A DNA stretch of 6,767 nucleotides from Pseudonocardiales bacterium (GCA_025465385.1 JAODNG010000530.1:1-6767); one strand, 5' to 3'; numbered from the stretch's first letter, positions 1 to 5,003 are shown. The notes: a model not told the origin generated them from the letters alone. Numbers and translations: made by a program.

Positions 1-636
1 AAGTCCGAGCTCGCCGCCTCGCGCAGGCGGATCGTCGCGGCGTCGGACGAGGCTCGCCGCCGGATCGAGCGAGACCTCCATGACGGCACGCAGCAGCGGC
101 TGGTGACGCTCATGCTCCAGCTGGCAGCCGTCAGGGAAGCAGCCCCCACCGGGGAGGTACTCATCGCAGAGCTGTCGCGGGTCGAATGCGAGCTCGCCTC
201 TGCGCTCGACGAGCTGCGCGAGATGTCGCGCGGTATCCATCCGTCGATCCTGTCCGAGGGCGGTCTCGGCCCGGCTTTGCGGGCGCTCGCGCGGCGCTCG
301 ACGATTCCCGTCGCGCTCGACGTCACGACGAAGAGACGGCTCGCTGAGCCGATCGAGGCCGCGGCGTACTTCGTTGCGTCGGAGGCCCTGGCCAACGCGA
401 CGAAGCATGCGCAGGCGTCACGGATCGACGTTTCGCTCGCGCCGCGCGACGGCGTCCTGCTGCTGTCGATCCGCGACGACGGCGTCGGCGGAGCGGATTC
501 CGGCCAGGGCTCGGGACTCGTCGGCTTGCACGATCGCGTCGAGGCCCTCGGCGGGATGATCAGGATCGAGAGCCCGCCCGGCACCGGGACGCTGCTCGTC
601 GTCGCGCTTCCGCTGGAGATCGAGCCGGCGGGATAG
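1..636 (+). CDS. Sensor histidine kinase, NarL/DegS type (HisKA_3 + HATPase_c), 5' end outside window
   Basis: This is the C-terminal catalytic half of a two-component sensor kinase, open from base 1 to a TAG at 634-636 (211 residues visible). The H-box reads RRRIERDLHDGTQQRL and the phospho-accepting His is residue 27 of the visible part (bases 79-81). A helical dimerisation segment with the family signature SRGIHPSIL follows. The ATPase domain then shows the N-box EALANATKHA (about residues 128-137), the G1 box DDGVGG (159-164), the G2 box GSGLVGLHDR (170-179) and a final PPGTGT strand-turn. All ATP-binding elements are present, so the catalytic part looks intact. Such kinases autophosphorylate on His and pass the phosphate to a LuxR-type response regulator. 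The input domain lies upstream and is not visible, so the signal is unknown. No response-regulator gene follows: 637 onward is non-coding, so any partner is upstream or elsewhere. Codon use is strongly GC-biased, unlike the STAS gene downstream. Confidence 0.93.
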   Translation, partial: KSELAASRRRIVAASDEARRRIERDLHDGTQQRLVTLMLQLAAVREAAPTGEVLIAELSRVECELASALDELREMSRGIHPSILSEGGLGPALRALARRSTIPVALDVTTKRRLAEPIEAAAYFVASEALANATKHAQASRIDVSLAPRDGVLLLSIRDDGVGGADSGQGSGLVGLHDRVEALGGMIRIESPPGTGTLLVVALPLEIEPAG

Positions 637-700
637 GCGCCCGGACGCGCCCGGCGTCGCGCGACCAGCGCAGCCCACAGCTCGCGCACTCCCATTCACC

Positions 701-868
701 TCACTCACTCGGGGAAAACGCGGATTCAGTCCACCGGTTCCAGGACGTTGCCCCCTTCTTGATCGCGGCAGTAACCAGCATGGCCTTCTCCAGCTCCCGC
801 TCCGCCCATTACAGCGCCTCGTGATGGTGTCCCCGATCGATCTCAGCGATCTCGAGCCGAGAGCGGCA
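701..868 (-). pseudogene. Remnant of a small helix-turn-helix-type protein gene
   Basis: Read on the minus strand from 868 to a TGA at 701-703, the frame gives a protein-like stretch (RLEIAEIDRGHHHEAL), then a TAA at 809-811, then WAERELEKAMLVTAA followed by IKKGATSW. The second part resembles the first helices of small actinobacterial helix-turn-helix proteins, in which an alanine-rich helix leads into a GATW-type turn. After GATSW the resemblance is lost and the frame soon stops, which suggests a frameshift or truncation before the recognition helix. No start codon with a ribosome binding site was found upstream. An in-frame stop, no start and a lost C-terminus make it a decayed gene. The family resemblance comes from pattern memory only, and the stretch could be a chance frame. 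Confidence 0.33.
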
Positions 869-946
869 ACAACCATGCGAACACCCGCGTAACACCTAGC
901 GGACTCAAATAAGCCCAAACCGGGCGGCTGTACGCTGCTCGCGTGT

Positions 947-1019
947 TTGCACGTGTAGCGAGATTGCACGCTGTGCGATATTGCATGTTTGTGTACACTC
1001 TGTAGCAACGAGGTTGCGC
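947..1019 (+). repeat. TTGCA words at 17-bp spacing (iteron-like block)
   Basis: TTGCAC at 947-952, TTGCAC at 964-969 and TTGCAT at 981-986 lie exactly 17 bp apart. A fourth word, TTGCGC at 1014-1019, follows 33 bp later. The first two 17-mers match at 12 of 17 positions; the third is weaker, sharing 10 of 17 with the first. Direct words spaced by about one and a half helical turns upstream of a gene often bind a regulator, and plasmid iterons look similar, but no replication gene is present. The block ends 66 bp before the STAS start. Confidence 0.45.
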
Positions 1020-1077
1020 CGTCACGCTCAGTGGCGATGCGTGTACAGTCTGCGGCCACGCGCTTCTTCGGGGGGAG
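991..1077 (+). promoter_or_regulatory. Putative promoter region and ribosome binding site of the STAS gene
   Basis: Two related elements, GTGTACACTCTG at 991 and GTGTACAGTCTG at 1041, lie exactly 50 bp apart (16 of 20 bases match over the extended pair). Each contains a hexamer fitting the actinobacterial TANNNT -10 consensus: TACACT at 994-999 and TACAGT at 1044-1049. The downstream hexamer would start transcription near 1056, about 29 nt before the GTG start. No convincing -35 box sits 17 bp upstream of either. A run of six G followed by AG (1070-1077) contains GGAG at 1074-1077, 7 nt before GTG 1085, and serves as the ribosome binding site that decides this start. Confidence 0.4.
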
Positions 1078-1084
1078 CTAGACC

Positions 1085-1555
1085 GTGATTGGCGAGAAGT
1101 GGTCTTGTGAAACATCGCCATGCCATGCTAGGGCGCTGACCACCACAGCGGTGCTGAGTCGGCCTCAGCTCAACACGACAGTGTGCACCGTAACTGGCAC
1201 GTTAAATATGGGCACAACGCCGGTCCTGAGAGAGGCACTCGTCGAGGCACAGCGCGACGACAACGCCCACCTGGTAATCGACCTCTCCACTATTATATCT
1301 ATGGATGTTGATGCGGCCGGTCTATACACTCTTCTCGAAGCTTGTTATGCGCATAACATTAGTGGCGGCGGTCTCATAGCAGTCGTAGTCGACCCTAATT
1401 CCCAAGCCATCCCTGAACTGCACGTCGCTACGCTAGAAGCAACCTTTGACTTGCACCACAACGTGACCGACGCCCTCCACGCCTGCGCTGTTGCAAACAG
1501 TGTCCATACGGCAAATAACGGGAGGTCAGCGATCGACCGTGTAGCAGTCGTATAG
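1085..1555 (+). CDS. STAS-domain protein (anti-sigma factor antagonist-like), serine phospho-site replaced
   Basis: A 156-residue protein starting at GTG 1085 behind a GGAG ribosome binding site. After a 28-residue tail without clear features, residues 29-135 follow the STAS fold: a first strand with VCTVTGTLN, an amphipathic helix (PVLREALVEAQ), the strand HLVIDLST (62-69), the loop MDVDAAGL (73-80) and a following helix. STAS antagonists bind anti-sigma kinases to free a sigma factor and are switched off by phosphorylation of the first Ser in a DSSG loop. Here the loop reads D76-A77-A78-G79, so that Ser is absent. The protein would be unswitchable by this route or act by other means. It has five Cys (8, 13, 34, 87, 134). 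Mycobacterial RsfA is redox-controlled through Cys, so a similar mode is possible but unproven. No anti-sigma or sigma gene is adjacent. It uses many A/T-ending codons (such as ATA and TTA), unlike the kinase gene, which may indicate transfer. Confidence 0.78.
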   Translation: MIGEKWSCETSPCHARALTTTAVLSRPQLNTTVCTVTGTLNMGTTPVLREALVEAQRDDNAHLVIDLSTIISMDVDAAGLYTLLEACYAHNISGGGLIAVVVDPNSQAIPELHVATLEATFDLHHNVTDALHACAVANSVHTANNGRSAIDRVAVV

Positions 1556-1644
1556 CAACGATCCCCCAACGGCAACCCTGCACGCAGCATCCACCATCAC
1601 AACGGTGCATATGGGCGCTTCCCTCCGCCTGACCACACACCATC

Positions 1645-1683
1645 TGCCGAAGCTAGGGATCGAGGGGCCATCAGGCTTCGGCA
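1645..1683 (+). terminator. Inverted repeat downstream of STAS gene, possible terminator
   Basis: TGCCGAAGC at 1645-1653 pairs perfectly with GCTTCGGCA at 1675-1683, a 9-bp stem with a 21-nt loop, 89 bp after the STAS stop codon. There is no T-run after it, only TATTTGC. Mycobacterial terminators often lack a strong U-tract, so a terminator role is possible, but the long loop makes it weak. Confidence 0.28.
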
Positions 1684-2203
1684 TATTTGCGGGGTGCGCC
1701 GATCGCGCAGGGTCCGTCCAGGGAGGCCCCGTCTCGCCGCTCCACTACTGGCCAGATCTTAGCGCTCCCATCAGTCACGCGAAGCACCGAAGACTTTCAA
1801 TGACTTATTTACGTATGGAGTTTCCATTTCAGCCGTGTGAACATCGCCTTCCTCGGTCCTCAGTGGGCTGCCATCGCCCGGCCGACGGCATTCCAGTCGA
1901 TCGGTGAGCGGGGTGTGGCTGTTGGCGATGGTGCAGCGGGCCCACCGCTCGGGTTTCGGCCGTCCTCGCACATCAGCGGCGTGCCCGGCCGGGGAGGACC
2001 CGGTGAACCTCGCCCGGTATCGGTGACGTCGGCCAAGATAACCCATTCGTGCCGATGCTGACTCGGACGAGCCAGCTCATCGGTCAGCGCGGCTGCAAGA
2101 ACAGAAAACGAAACCGGTTGTTGGTTACCTCGCGTGAGTGTCGAGTATCTGCCGCCGACACCTATCCACAGAGCCTCCACACCGCCTCCACAAGCCTTCG
2201 CCC

Positions 2204-2277
2204 GGCCGCCGGCGGCCACGACTGATCAGGTTGCGACCTGGTCGTGGTTCGCAACGGCCGAGTCGACGGGTCGGCCG
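2204..2277. repeat. Cluster of three consecutive inverted repeats
   Basis: Three structures follow one another. First, a perfect 14-bp palindrome, GGCCGCC/GGCGGCC (2204-2217). Second, a hairpin with CCACGAC (2216-2222) pairing GTCGTGG (2241-2247) and, inside it, CAGGT (2227-2231) pairing ACCTG (2236-2240) around a TGCG tetraloop, giving 12 bp with a 4-nt bulge. Third, CGGCCGA (2255-2261) pairing TCGGCCG (2271-2277) around a 9-nt loop. The cluster ends 16 bp before the tRNA-like repeat at 2293. Candidate roles are a structured RNA, a recombination or attachment site, or a terminator relic. Confidence 0.5.
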
Positions 2278-2292
2278 CGATGAATGTCACCT

Positions 2293-2340
2293 GGCGTCTA
2301 AGAATCGCTAGGCCGCAGGTTCGAACCCTGCCGGGGAGCA
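2293..2340 (+). repeat. Partial tRNA-Arg-like sequence, copy A of a direct-repeat pair
   Basis: The sequence has a perfect T-arm, GCAGG-TTCGAAC-CCTGC (2315-2331), followed by an acceptor-like CGGGGAGCA. It is preceded by GGCC and by TCTAAGA, which resembles the anticodon loop of a tRNA-Arg reading UCU. The 3' part closely resembles bacterial tRNA-Arg ends. The anticodon loop is too large (about 9 nt), and no 5' acceptor or D-arm that could pair with CGGGGAG is present upstream, so this is a 3' half only. A related copy lies at 4391-4437: bases 2303-2330 match 4402-4429 at 23 of 28 positions in the same orientation. tRNA 3' halves are typical remnants of element integration at attachment sites. 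A decayed tRNA gene is the alternative. Confidence 0.5.
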
Positions 2341-2558
2341 TCCGCGCAGCGGAGGATAGTCCCCCAATCGGCCCATGATCGACCGCCCGACCCACCTCAT
2401 CGCGGGGCACCAGCCGTCGAACGCCGCAGCCGAAACCGTAGATCATGCACCCGCCACCGCTCCACTTCGACACCGAGCGTCGATGCGATGTACAGGCACC
2501 GAGGTCGACCGCCACTGGCCCCTCTTCGCCACCGTGCGATCGCGAAGCCTGGGAAGTA

Positions 2559-3698
2559 TCAAGGCGCCTGTGCGCTATTCATTGCGTTGGCCGGCAGTTT
2601 GGTGTGCATCAGCGAGACGTTGTAGCGGTCGTATTGGGTCATCGTGAAGTAGACGTCGGGTCCCTTCGAGTCCGGGTGCAGGAAACCGCCGTAGAGGGTC
2701 GGATACTCCTTATACGTTGCCACCGTTATCGGCGCGCCCCACGGTCCGGTTGGTTGCGGGGCCAGCCGGAGCACGATCGCGCCGCGCACCTTCTCCACGG
2801 TTCCCGTTTCCCAGGTTGTGATGGTCATCATTTCCCAGCTTTTGAGGGTTGGGTCGTAGCGGACTGACAGCTCCCCGACGGGTCCAGCCACGATCGGGGC
2901 CGCGATGGCGCTGCTGCCTCGCTGCCAACTTTTCCCGCTCCAGTACTCGTAGGCAGACGTGTTGAGCAGCTGCTGCTCGGGCACTCGGGCGACATAACCA
3001 TCGCCGAAACGGCCGTTGGGTGTGCCAAACGCGTAGACGAAGCCGTCGCGGTGGGCGTAGGCGATCATCTGGAATTTATCGTCGAGGGCCGGGGTGTTCA
3101 GCCGGAGCGCGGTGGGGGCGTCCTTCCAGGTCTGCCCGCCATCGTCGGAGTATGCGACGCCACTGTAGTTGGTGATCCAATGCGCGGGTTGGGTGAACTT
3201 GCGGACCGACATGTAGGCCAGGTAGTCGCGGCCGCCGACGTTGACCCCGCCGGTGGGGATCTTGGTTTGTTCGACGCCGTCCTGCTTGAGCGAAGGCAGC
3301 AGCTCCTTGGCGTGGCCGGGACGGTCTGTGACGAAATCAAAGGACATCCCGTTGGCCGGGTTGTGGTCGTTGCTGCGGGCTAGCGTGTTTGACCGCCAAT
3401 CGATCGTGGCGGGATCGGCGGGTCCGCTGTTAAAGCCGTTCCATCCGGTGCCGAAGGTGTCGCCGAAGGCGACCAGGATCTGCCCTCGTTCGTCGGTCCA
3501 CATGATGCCCAGGTCGGTGCCCCTCACCTGATAACGCGCCTCGGTCTCATTGATTGATTGGGTGCCGGTGAGCGCGGCGACCGGGCTTGCGTTAGCCCGC
3601 GGCGCCGTTTGGGCCGTCCCCGGCGGCGCCATCCATACTGGGACCGCCGCGATCAGAACCGCTAGGGCGGCCCCGGCTCCAGCTCGGTGAGTGAGCAT
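2559..3698 (-). CDS. Secreted DUF4185 (GH183-type) five-bladed beta-propeller protein, probable arabinan-active glycoside hydrolase
   Basis: A 379-residue exported protein. The N-terminus MLTHRAG plus a hydrophobic stretch (residues 8-24) and a small-residue region ending near GTAQ or RANA form a Sec signal peptide without a lipobox Cys. The mature part shows DUF4185 hallmarks: VRGTDLGIMW (58-67), VAFGDTFG (76-83), WRSNTLARS (101-109), an Asp-box SDDGGQTW (184-191) and a C-terminal YGGFLHP...VYFTMTQYDRYNVSLM block. D62 and D80 are the conserved acidic residues I would test as active-site candidates. DUF4185 proteins of mycobacteria have been classed as GH183 endo-D-arabinanases that cleave cell-wall arabinan; assigning that activity here is inference from family membership. 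The ATG at 3698 is preferred over a GTG at 3728 because AGGGG (3705-3709) lies 6 nt upstream of it and the signal peptide then begins normally. It is a single gene lying between two tRNA-like repeats, and its stop is TGA at 2559-2561. Confidence 0.88.
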   Translation of the reverse strand: MLTHRAGAGAALAVLIAAVPVWMAPPGTAQTAPRANASPVAALTGTQSINETEARYQVRGTDLGIMWTDERGQILVAFGDTFGTGWNGFNSGPADPATIDWRSNTLARSNDHNPANGMSFDFVTDRPGHAKELLPSLKQDGVEQTKIPTGGVNVGGRDYLAYMSVRKFTQPAHWITNYSGVAYSDDGGQTWKDAPTALRLNTPALDDKFQMIAYAHRDGFVYAFGTPNGRFGDGYVARVPEQQLLNTSAYEYWSGKSWQRGSSAIAAPIVAGPVGELSVRYDPTLKSWEMMTITTWETGTVEKVRGAIVLRLAPQPTGPWGAPITVATYKEYPTLYGGFLHPDSKGPDVYFTMTQYDRYNVSLMHTKLPANAMNSAQAP

Positions 3699-3810
3699 CT
3701 TCTTCCCCTCTGAGTGATTACGCGTCACCGCGCTGTGCCGCTACTCGCGCCGGTCAGAGCATGCGAAGGGCGTAATGCGCTGGGTAGTCATGGTGTGACG
3801 CACCGTATAT

Positions 3811-3839
3811 AGCATCGATCACGTGCTGCCGTCGGTCAA
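3811..3839 (-). promoter_or_regulatory. Candidate promoter for the DUF4185 gene
   Basis: On the minus strand TTGACC (3839-3834) is separated by 17 bp from GATGCT (3816-3811), a fair fit to the primary sigma factor pattern. Transcription would begin near 3804, leaving a 5' leader of about 105 nt before the ATG at 3698. The TATATA at 3806-3811 partly overlaps the -10 and could be an alternative. It rests on pattern matching only. Confidence 0.28.
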
Positions 3840-4016
3840 CAGCGGTCGCCAACGCGCATCCGTGATGCAACTGATGCAGGTGACCGACTCCTACGGCGAT
3901 GCACCCGTGTGGTCGAGCCGCCCGGACCTTTGCGCGGCTGACGCTGATGGCTCGCTGACGGTGATCACCTGTGAGCGCCCGCGTGGAAGCTGTATCGCAA
4001 GCTTGGCCATGGGGTT

Positions 4017-4036
4017 GGGGACCACGTGGGGACCAC
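4017..4036. repeat. Tandem GGGGACCAC pair, 11-bp period
   Basis: GGGGACCAC occurs at 4017-4025 and again at 4028-4036, joined by GT, so the two copies sit on the same face of the helix. The layout resembles a two-site protein-binding element, but no gene start lies nearby on either strand. Confidence 0.35.
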
Positions 4037-4195
4037 ACGCCCTGCACGCGAGCAGACGACCCGCACGTCGACTCGTCGCCGGCACGGCACTGGCACCTCC
4101 ACGGGCAAGCACAGACGCCTACTCCTACGTCCTAGGGGTTAAGGGGTCGTCGCGGTTGGACCATCCCGAAGGGGCGCCGGCGGCAGGCTATCCAT

Positions 4196-4217
4196 GCGTA
4201 GACCACGTTGTCTACGC
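4196..4217. repeat. 8-bp inverted repeat, operator-like
   Basis: GCGTAGAC (4196-4203) and GTCTACGC (4210-4217) are perfect reverse complements separated by CACGTT. The 22-bp dyad has the size of a dimeric repressor site, or it could be a short hairpin. No promoter or gene start is adjacent, so its role is unknown. Confidence 0.4.
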
Positions 4218-4344
4218 TGCGTTTGTGGCCCAGCCAGATTCTGGGTTATGTCGGATCGGTCGTCCATGTCCATCACCCGCTTACTGAGCACCGCGCTCTC
4301 GCCCAGGTAGCAATCACGGAACGGCTGTGGCCAGTAGTGAAAAA

Positions 4345-4373
4345 TTGATTACAAACGAGGTGTTCCATAATAG
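4345..4373 (+). promoter_or_regulatory. Promoter-like site upstream of tRNA-like copy B
   Basis: TTGATT (4345-4350), a 17-bp spacer and TAATAG (4368-4373) lie in the most AT-rich part of this region. Transcription would begin around 4380 on the plus strand, just before the tRNA-like sequence at 4391. No protein-coding gene follows on the plus strand. It may be a relic of a promoter that served a lost tRNA or gene. Confidence 0.3.
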
Positions 4374-4390
4374 CCGGCACCGTCCGGAGT

Positions 4391-4437
4391 GGCTTCTGAT
4401 AAATCGCTAGATCGCAGGTTCATGCCCTGACCGAGCT
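4391..4437 (+). repeat. Partial tRNA-Arg-like sequence, copy B of a direct-repeat pair
   Basis: The sequence runs GGCTTCTGATA, then AATCGCTAG, two bases, CGCAGGTTC, three bases and CCCTG, in the same order as copy A at 2293-2340. Over 28 aligned bases (4402-4429 against 2303-2330) 23 match, and the flanking GGCNTCT is shared with one indel. CTTCTGA resembles an anticodon loop with UCU (Arg). The T-loop is damaged: TTCATG replaces the TTCGAA of copy A. The acceptor end is shortened to ACCGAGCTA. It cannot be a working tRNA. With copy A it brackets about 2.05 kb that includes the DUF4185 gene. Confidence 0.48.
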
Positions 4438-4457
4438 AGACACCAGTTGGAGAGGGA

Positions 4458-4498
4458 GGTTGCCCACGGGGCAGCGCGTGTTGGGTTGCCGACGGGAC
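4458..4498 (+). repeat. Direct repeat GGTTGCC(C/G)ACGGG(G/A)C, 26-bp period
   Basis: Bases 4458-4472 and 4484-4498 match at 13 of 15 positions. The pair lies about 20 bp to the right of tRNA-like copy B and just past the stop of the small orphan gene (4509). Short direct repeats next to an attachment core can be integrase arm sites, but no integrase gene is visible to support that. Confidence 0.4.
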
Positions 4499-4508
4499 GC
4501 CAGGCGCT

Positions 4509-4808
4509 CTAGCTAGCACTGTCTAATTTCCACCTGTTTGCAATGCTTCCCACCTTAGCTGTCTTCGTATCGCCTTTCGGAGTCGTTCCGGAGATCCAAA
4601 TATCGAATTTGTCAAACTGCGGTATTCTCTTTAGTTCCAACTCGAAGGTTGCCAGCGGCTTGAAGGCTGCCATCCAGCTATCGCTGGGCGGTTTGAAGTC
4701 GAATTTTTCGATCTCCCAACCGCCGCGCATGTCACCGGCCACTGGGTAGTTGCGCGTGATCTCGGCAAAGATTTCGGCCTTGCTCCGAAGTTGAGCGAAT
4801 TTCAGCAT
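4509..4808 (-). CDS. Small orphan protein, 99 residues, AT-richer than surroundings
   Basis: The ATG at 4808 is preceded on the minus strand by AGAGGAAAGCGC, a strong ribosome binding site with AGAGGA ending 6 nt before the start. The stop is TAG (4509-4511). The protein is basic and rich in Lys, Phe and Trp, with no signal peptide or membrane segment. An N-terminal helix (MLKFAQLRSKAEIFAEI) leads into what look like alternating beta strands (GGWEIEKFDF, ATFELELKRI, FDKFDIWISGT, AKVGSIANRW). I do not recognise the family. The gene is visibly less GC-rich (about half GC) than the rest of the window, and its codons reflect this, suggesting recent acquisition, perhaps from a phage or plasmid. 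It has no co-directional neighbour and lies between the tRNA-like copies B and C. Function unknown. That it is a gene rests on start signal, length and protein-like composition. Confidence 0.72.
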   Translation of the reverse strand: MLKFAQLRSKAEIFAEITRNYPVAGDMRGGWEIEKFDFKPPSDSWMAAFKPLATFELELKRIPQFDKFDIWISGTTPKGDTKTAKVGSIANRWKLDSAS

Positions 4809-4841
4809 GCGCTTTCCTCTCTGGTGAGCGGGCAGCGGTGC

Positions 4842-4863
4842 AGGCTATGTGCGACATATGTGC
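4842..4863 (-). promoter_or_regulatory. Candidate promoter and phased operator of the orphan gene
   Basis: On the minus strand GCACATA occurs twice, 11 bp apart (plus-strand TATGTGC at 4846-4852 and 4857-4863). TAGCCT (4847-4842) fits the TANNNT -10 pattern and would start a transcript about 27 nt before the ATG at 4808, leaving room for the ribosome binding site. ACATATGT (4854-4861) is palindromic. No good -35 is present, so an activator or repressor on the repeats is conceivable. Confidence 0.3.
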
Positions 4864-4976
4864 CCGCGGTGCGGATCGGGCTTGGCCTAGCTCATGGCCT
4901 CCGTCAACTCGGCTCGCAGAACCCTGGTTGCCGCGGCTAACCCCCGCCCTGGATGTTCCACGAAGCTACGTCGGTG

Positions 4977-5003
4977 TGTACTTGCAGATGTACTTGCACG
5001 TGC
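4977..5003 (+). repeat. TGTACTTGCA tandem repeat (12-bp period) with GCACGTGC palindrome
   Basis: TGTACTTGCA is present exactly twice, at 4977-4986 and 4989-4998, and the second copy runs into the 8-bp palindrome GCACGTGC (4996-5003). TAAGGT at 5010-5015 fits a TANNNT -10 box just downstream on the plus strand. The combination TGTAC, then TTGCACGTG 17 bp later, recurs upstream of the STAS gene (TGTAC at 929, TTGCACGTG at 947). No gene follows on the plus strand. Confidence 0.42.

Larger units (their letters stand above)
637..1084. other. Non-coding spacer between kinase and STAS gene
   Basis: This 448-bp stretch holds no intact gene. The left part contains a minus-strand helix-turn-helix-like gene remnant (701-868). 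The right part holds short phased repeats and the presumed promoter of the STAS gene, all listed separately. A minus-strand open frame that runs from here back into the kinase gene is a shadow of the GC-rich kinase reading frame. Confidence 0.6.
1556..2558. other. Gene-free 1-kb region downstream of the STAS gene
   Basis: No open frame here combines a ribosome binding site, sensible codon use and a recognisable protein. The longest candidates (minus 1860-2219 and plus 1605-1907) have proline/arginine-rich or low-complexity translations and no detectable start signal. Supported contents are an inverted repeat at 1645-1683, a group of three inverted repeats at 2204-2277 and a partial tRNA-like sequence at 2293-2340. 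Bases 1800-1830 are locally AT-rich (GACTTATTTACGTATGG) without an assignable role. Confidence 0.55.
3699..4508. other. Non-coding region between DUF4185 gene and the small orphan gene
   Basis: This 810-bp stretch has no gene I can support. A plus-strand frame at 3823-4287 begins with a plausible-looking translation but has no ribosome binding site, no recognisable domain and becomes low-complexity. Contents worth noting are a candidate promoter for the DUF4185 gene (3811-3839), a 10-bp palindrome GGTGATCACC (3960-3969), a tandem GGGGACCAC pair (4017-4036), an 8-bp inverted repeat (4196-4217), a promoter-like site (4345-4373), the second tRNA-like copy (4391-4437) and a 26-bp-spaced direct repeat (4458-4498). 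Confidence 0.5.

Noticed and set aside
418..1059. 213-residue minus-strand open frame overlapping the kinase gene and the spacer
   Set aside because: It lies antisense to a well-supported kinase gene, its translation is Arg/Ser/Gly-rich, and no start signal or domain is visible.
1860..2219. 119-residue minus-strand open frame with a partly protein-like middle (VLAAALTDELARPSQ)
   Set aside because: The GTG start lies inside a perfect palindrome without a ribosome binding site, and the second half is Pro/Gly-rich. No family was recognised. It could be a gene scrap, but support is too weak to list.
2162..2515. 117-residue minus-strand frame across tRNA-like copy A
   Set aside because: It reads antisense through the tRNA-like sequence and the hairpin cluster, with no start signal.
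3699..3728. Alternative GTG start ten codons upstream for the DUF4185 protein
   Set aside because: It would place ten polar residues before the signal peptide, while the internal ATG has AGGGG at ideal spacing.
3823..4287. 154-residue plus-strand frame
   Set aside because: No ribosome binding site before the GTG, no recognisable domain, and composition drifts to low complexity after about residue 75.
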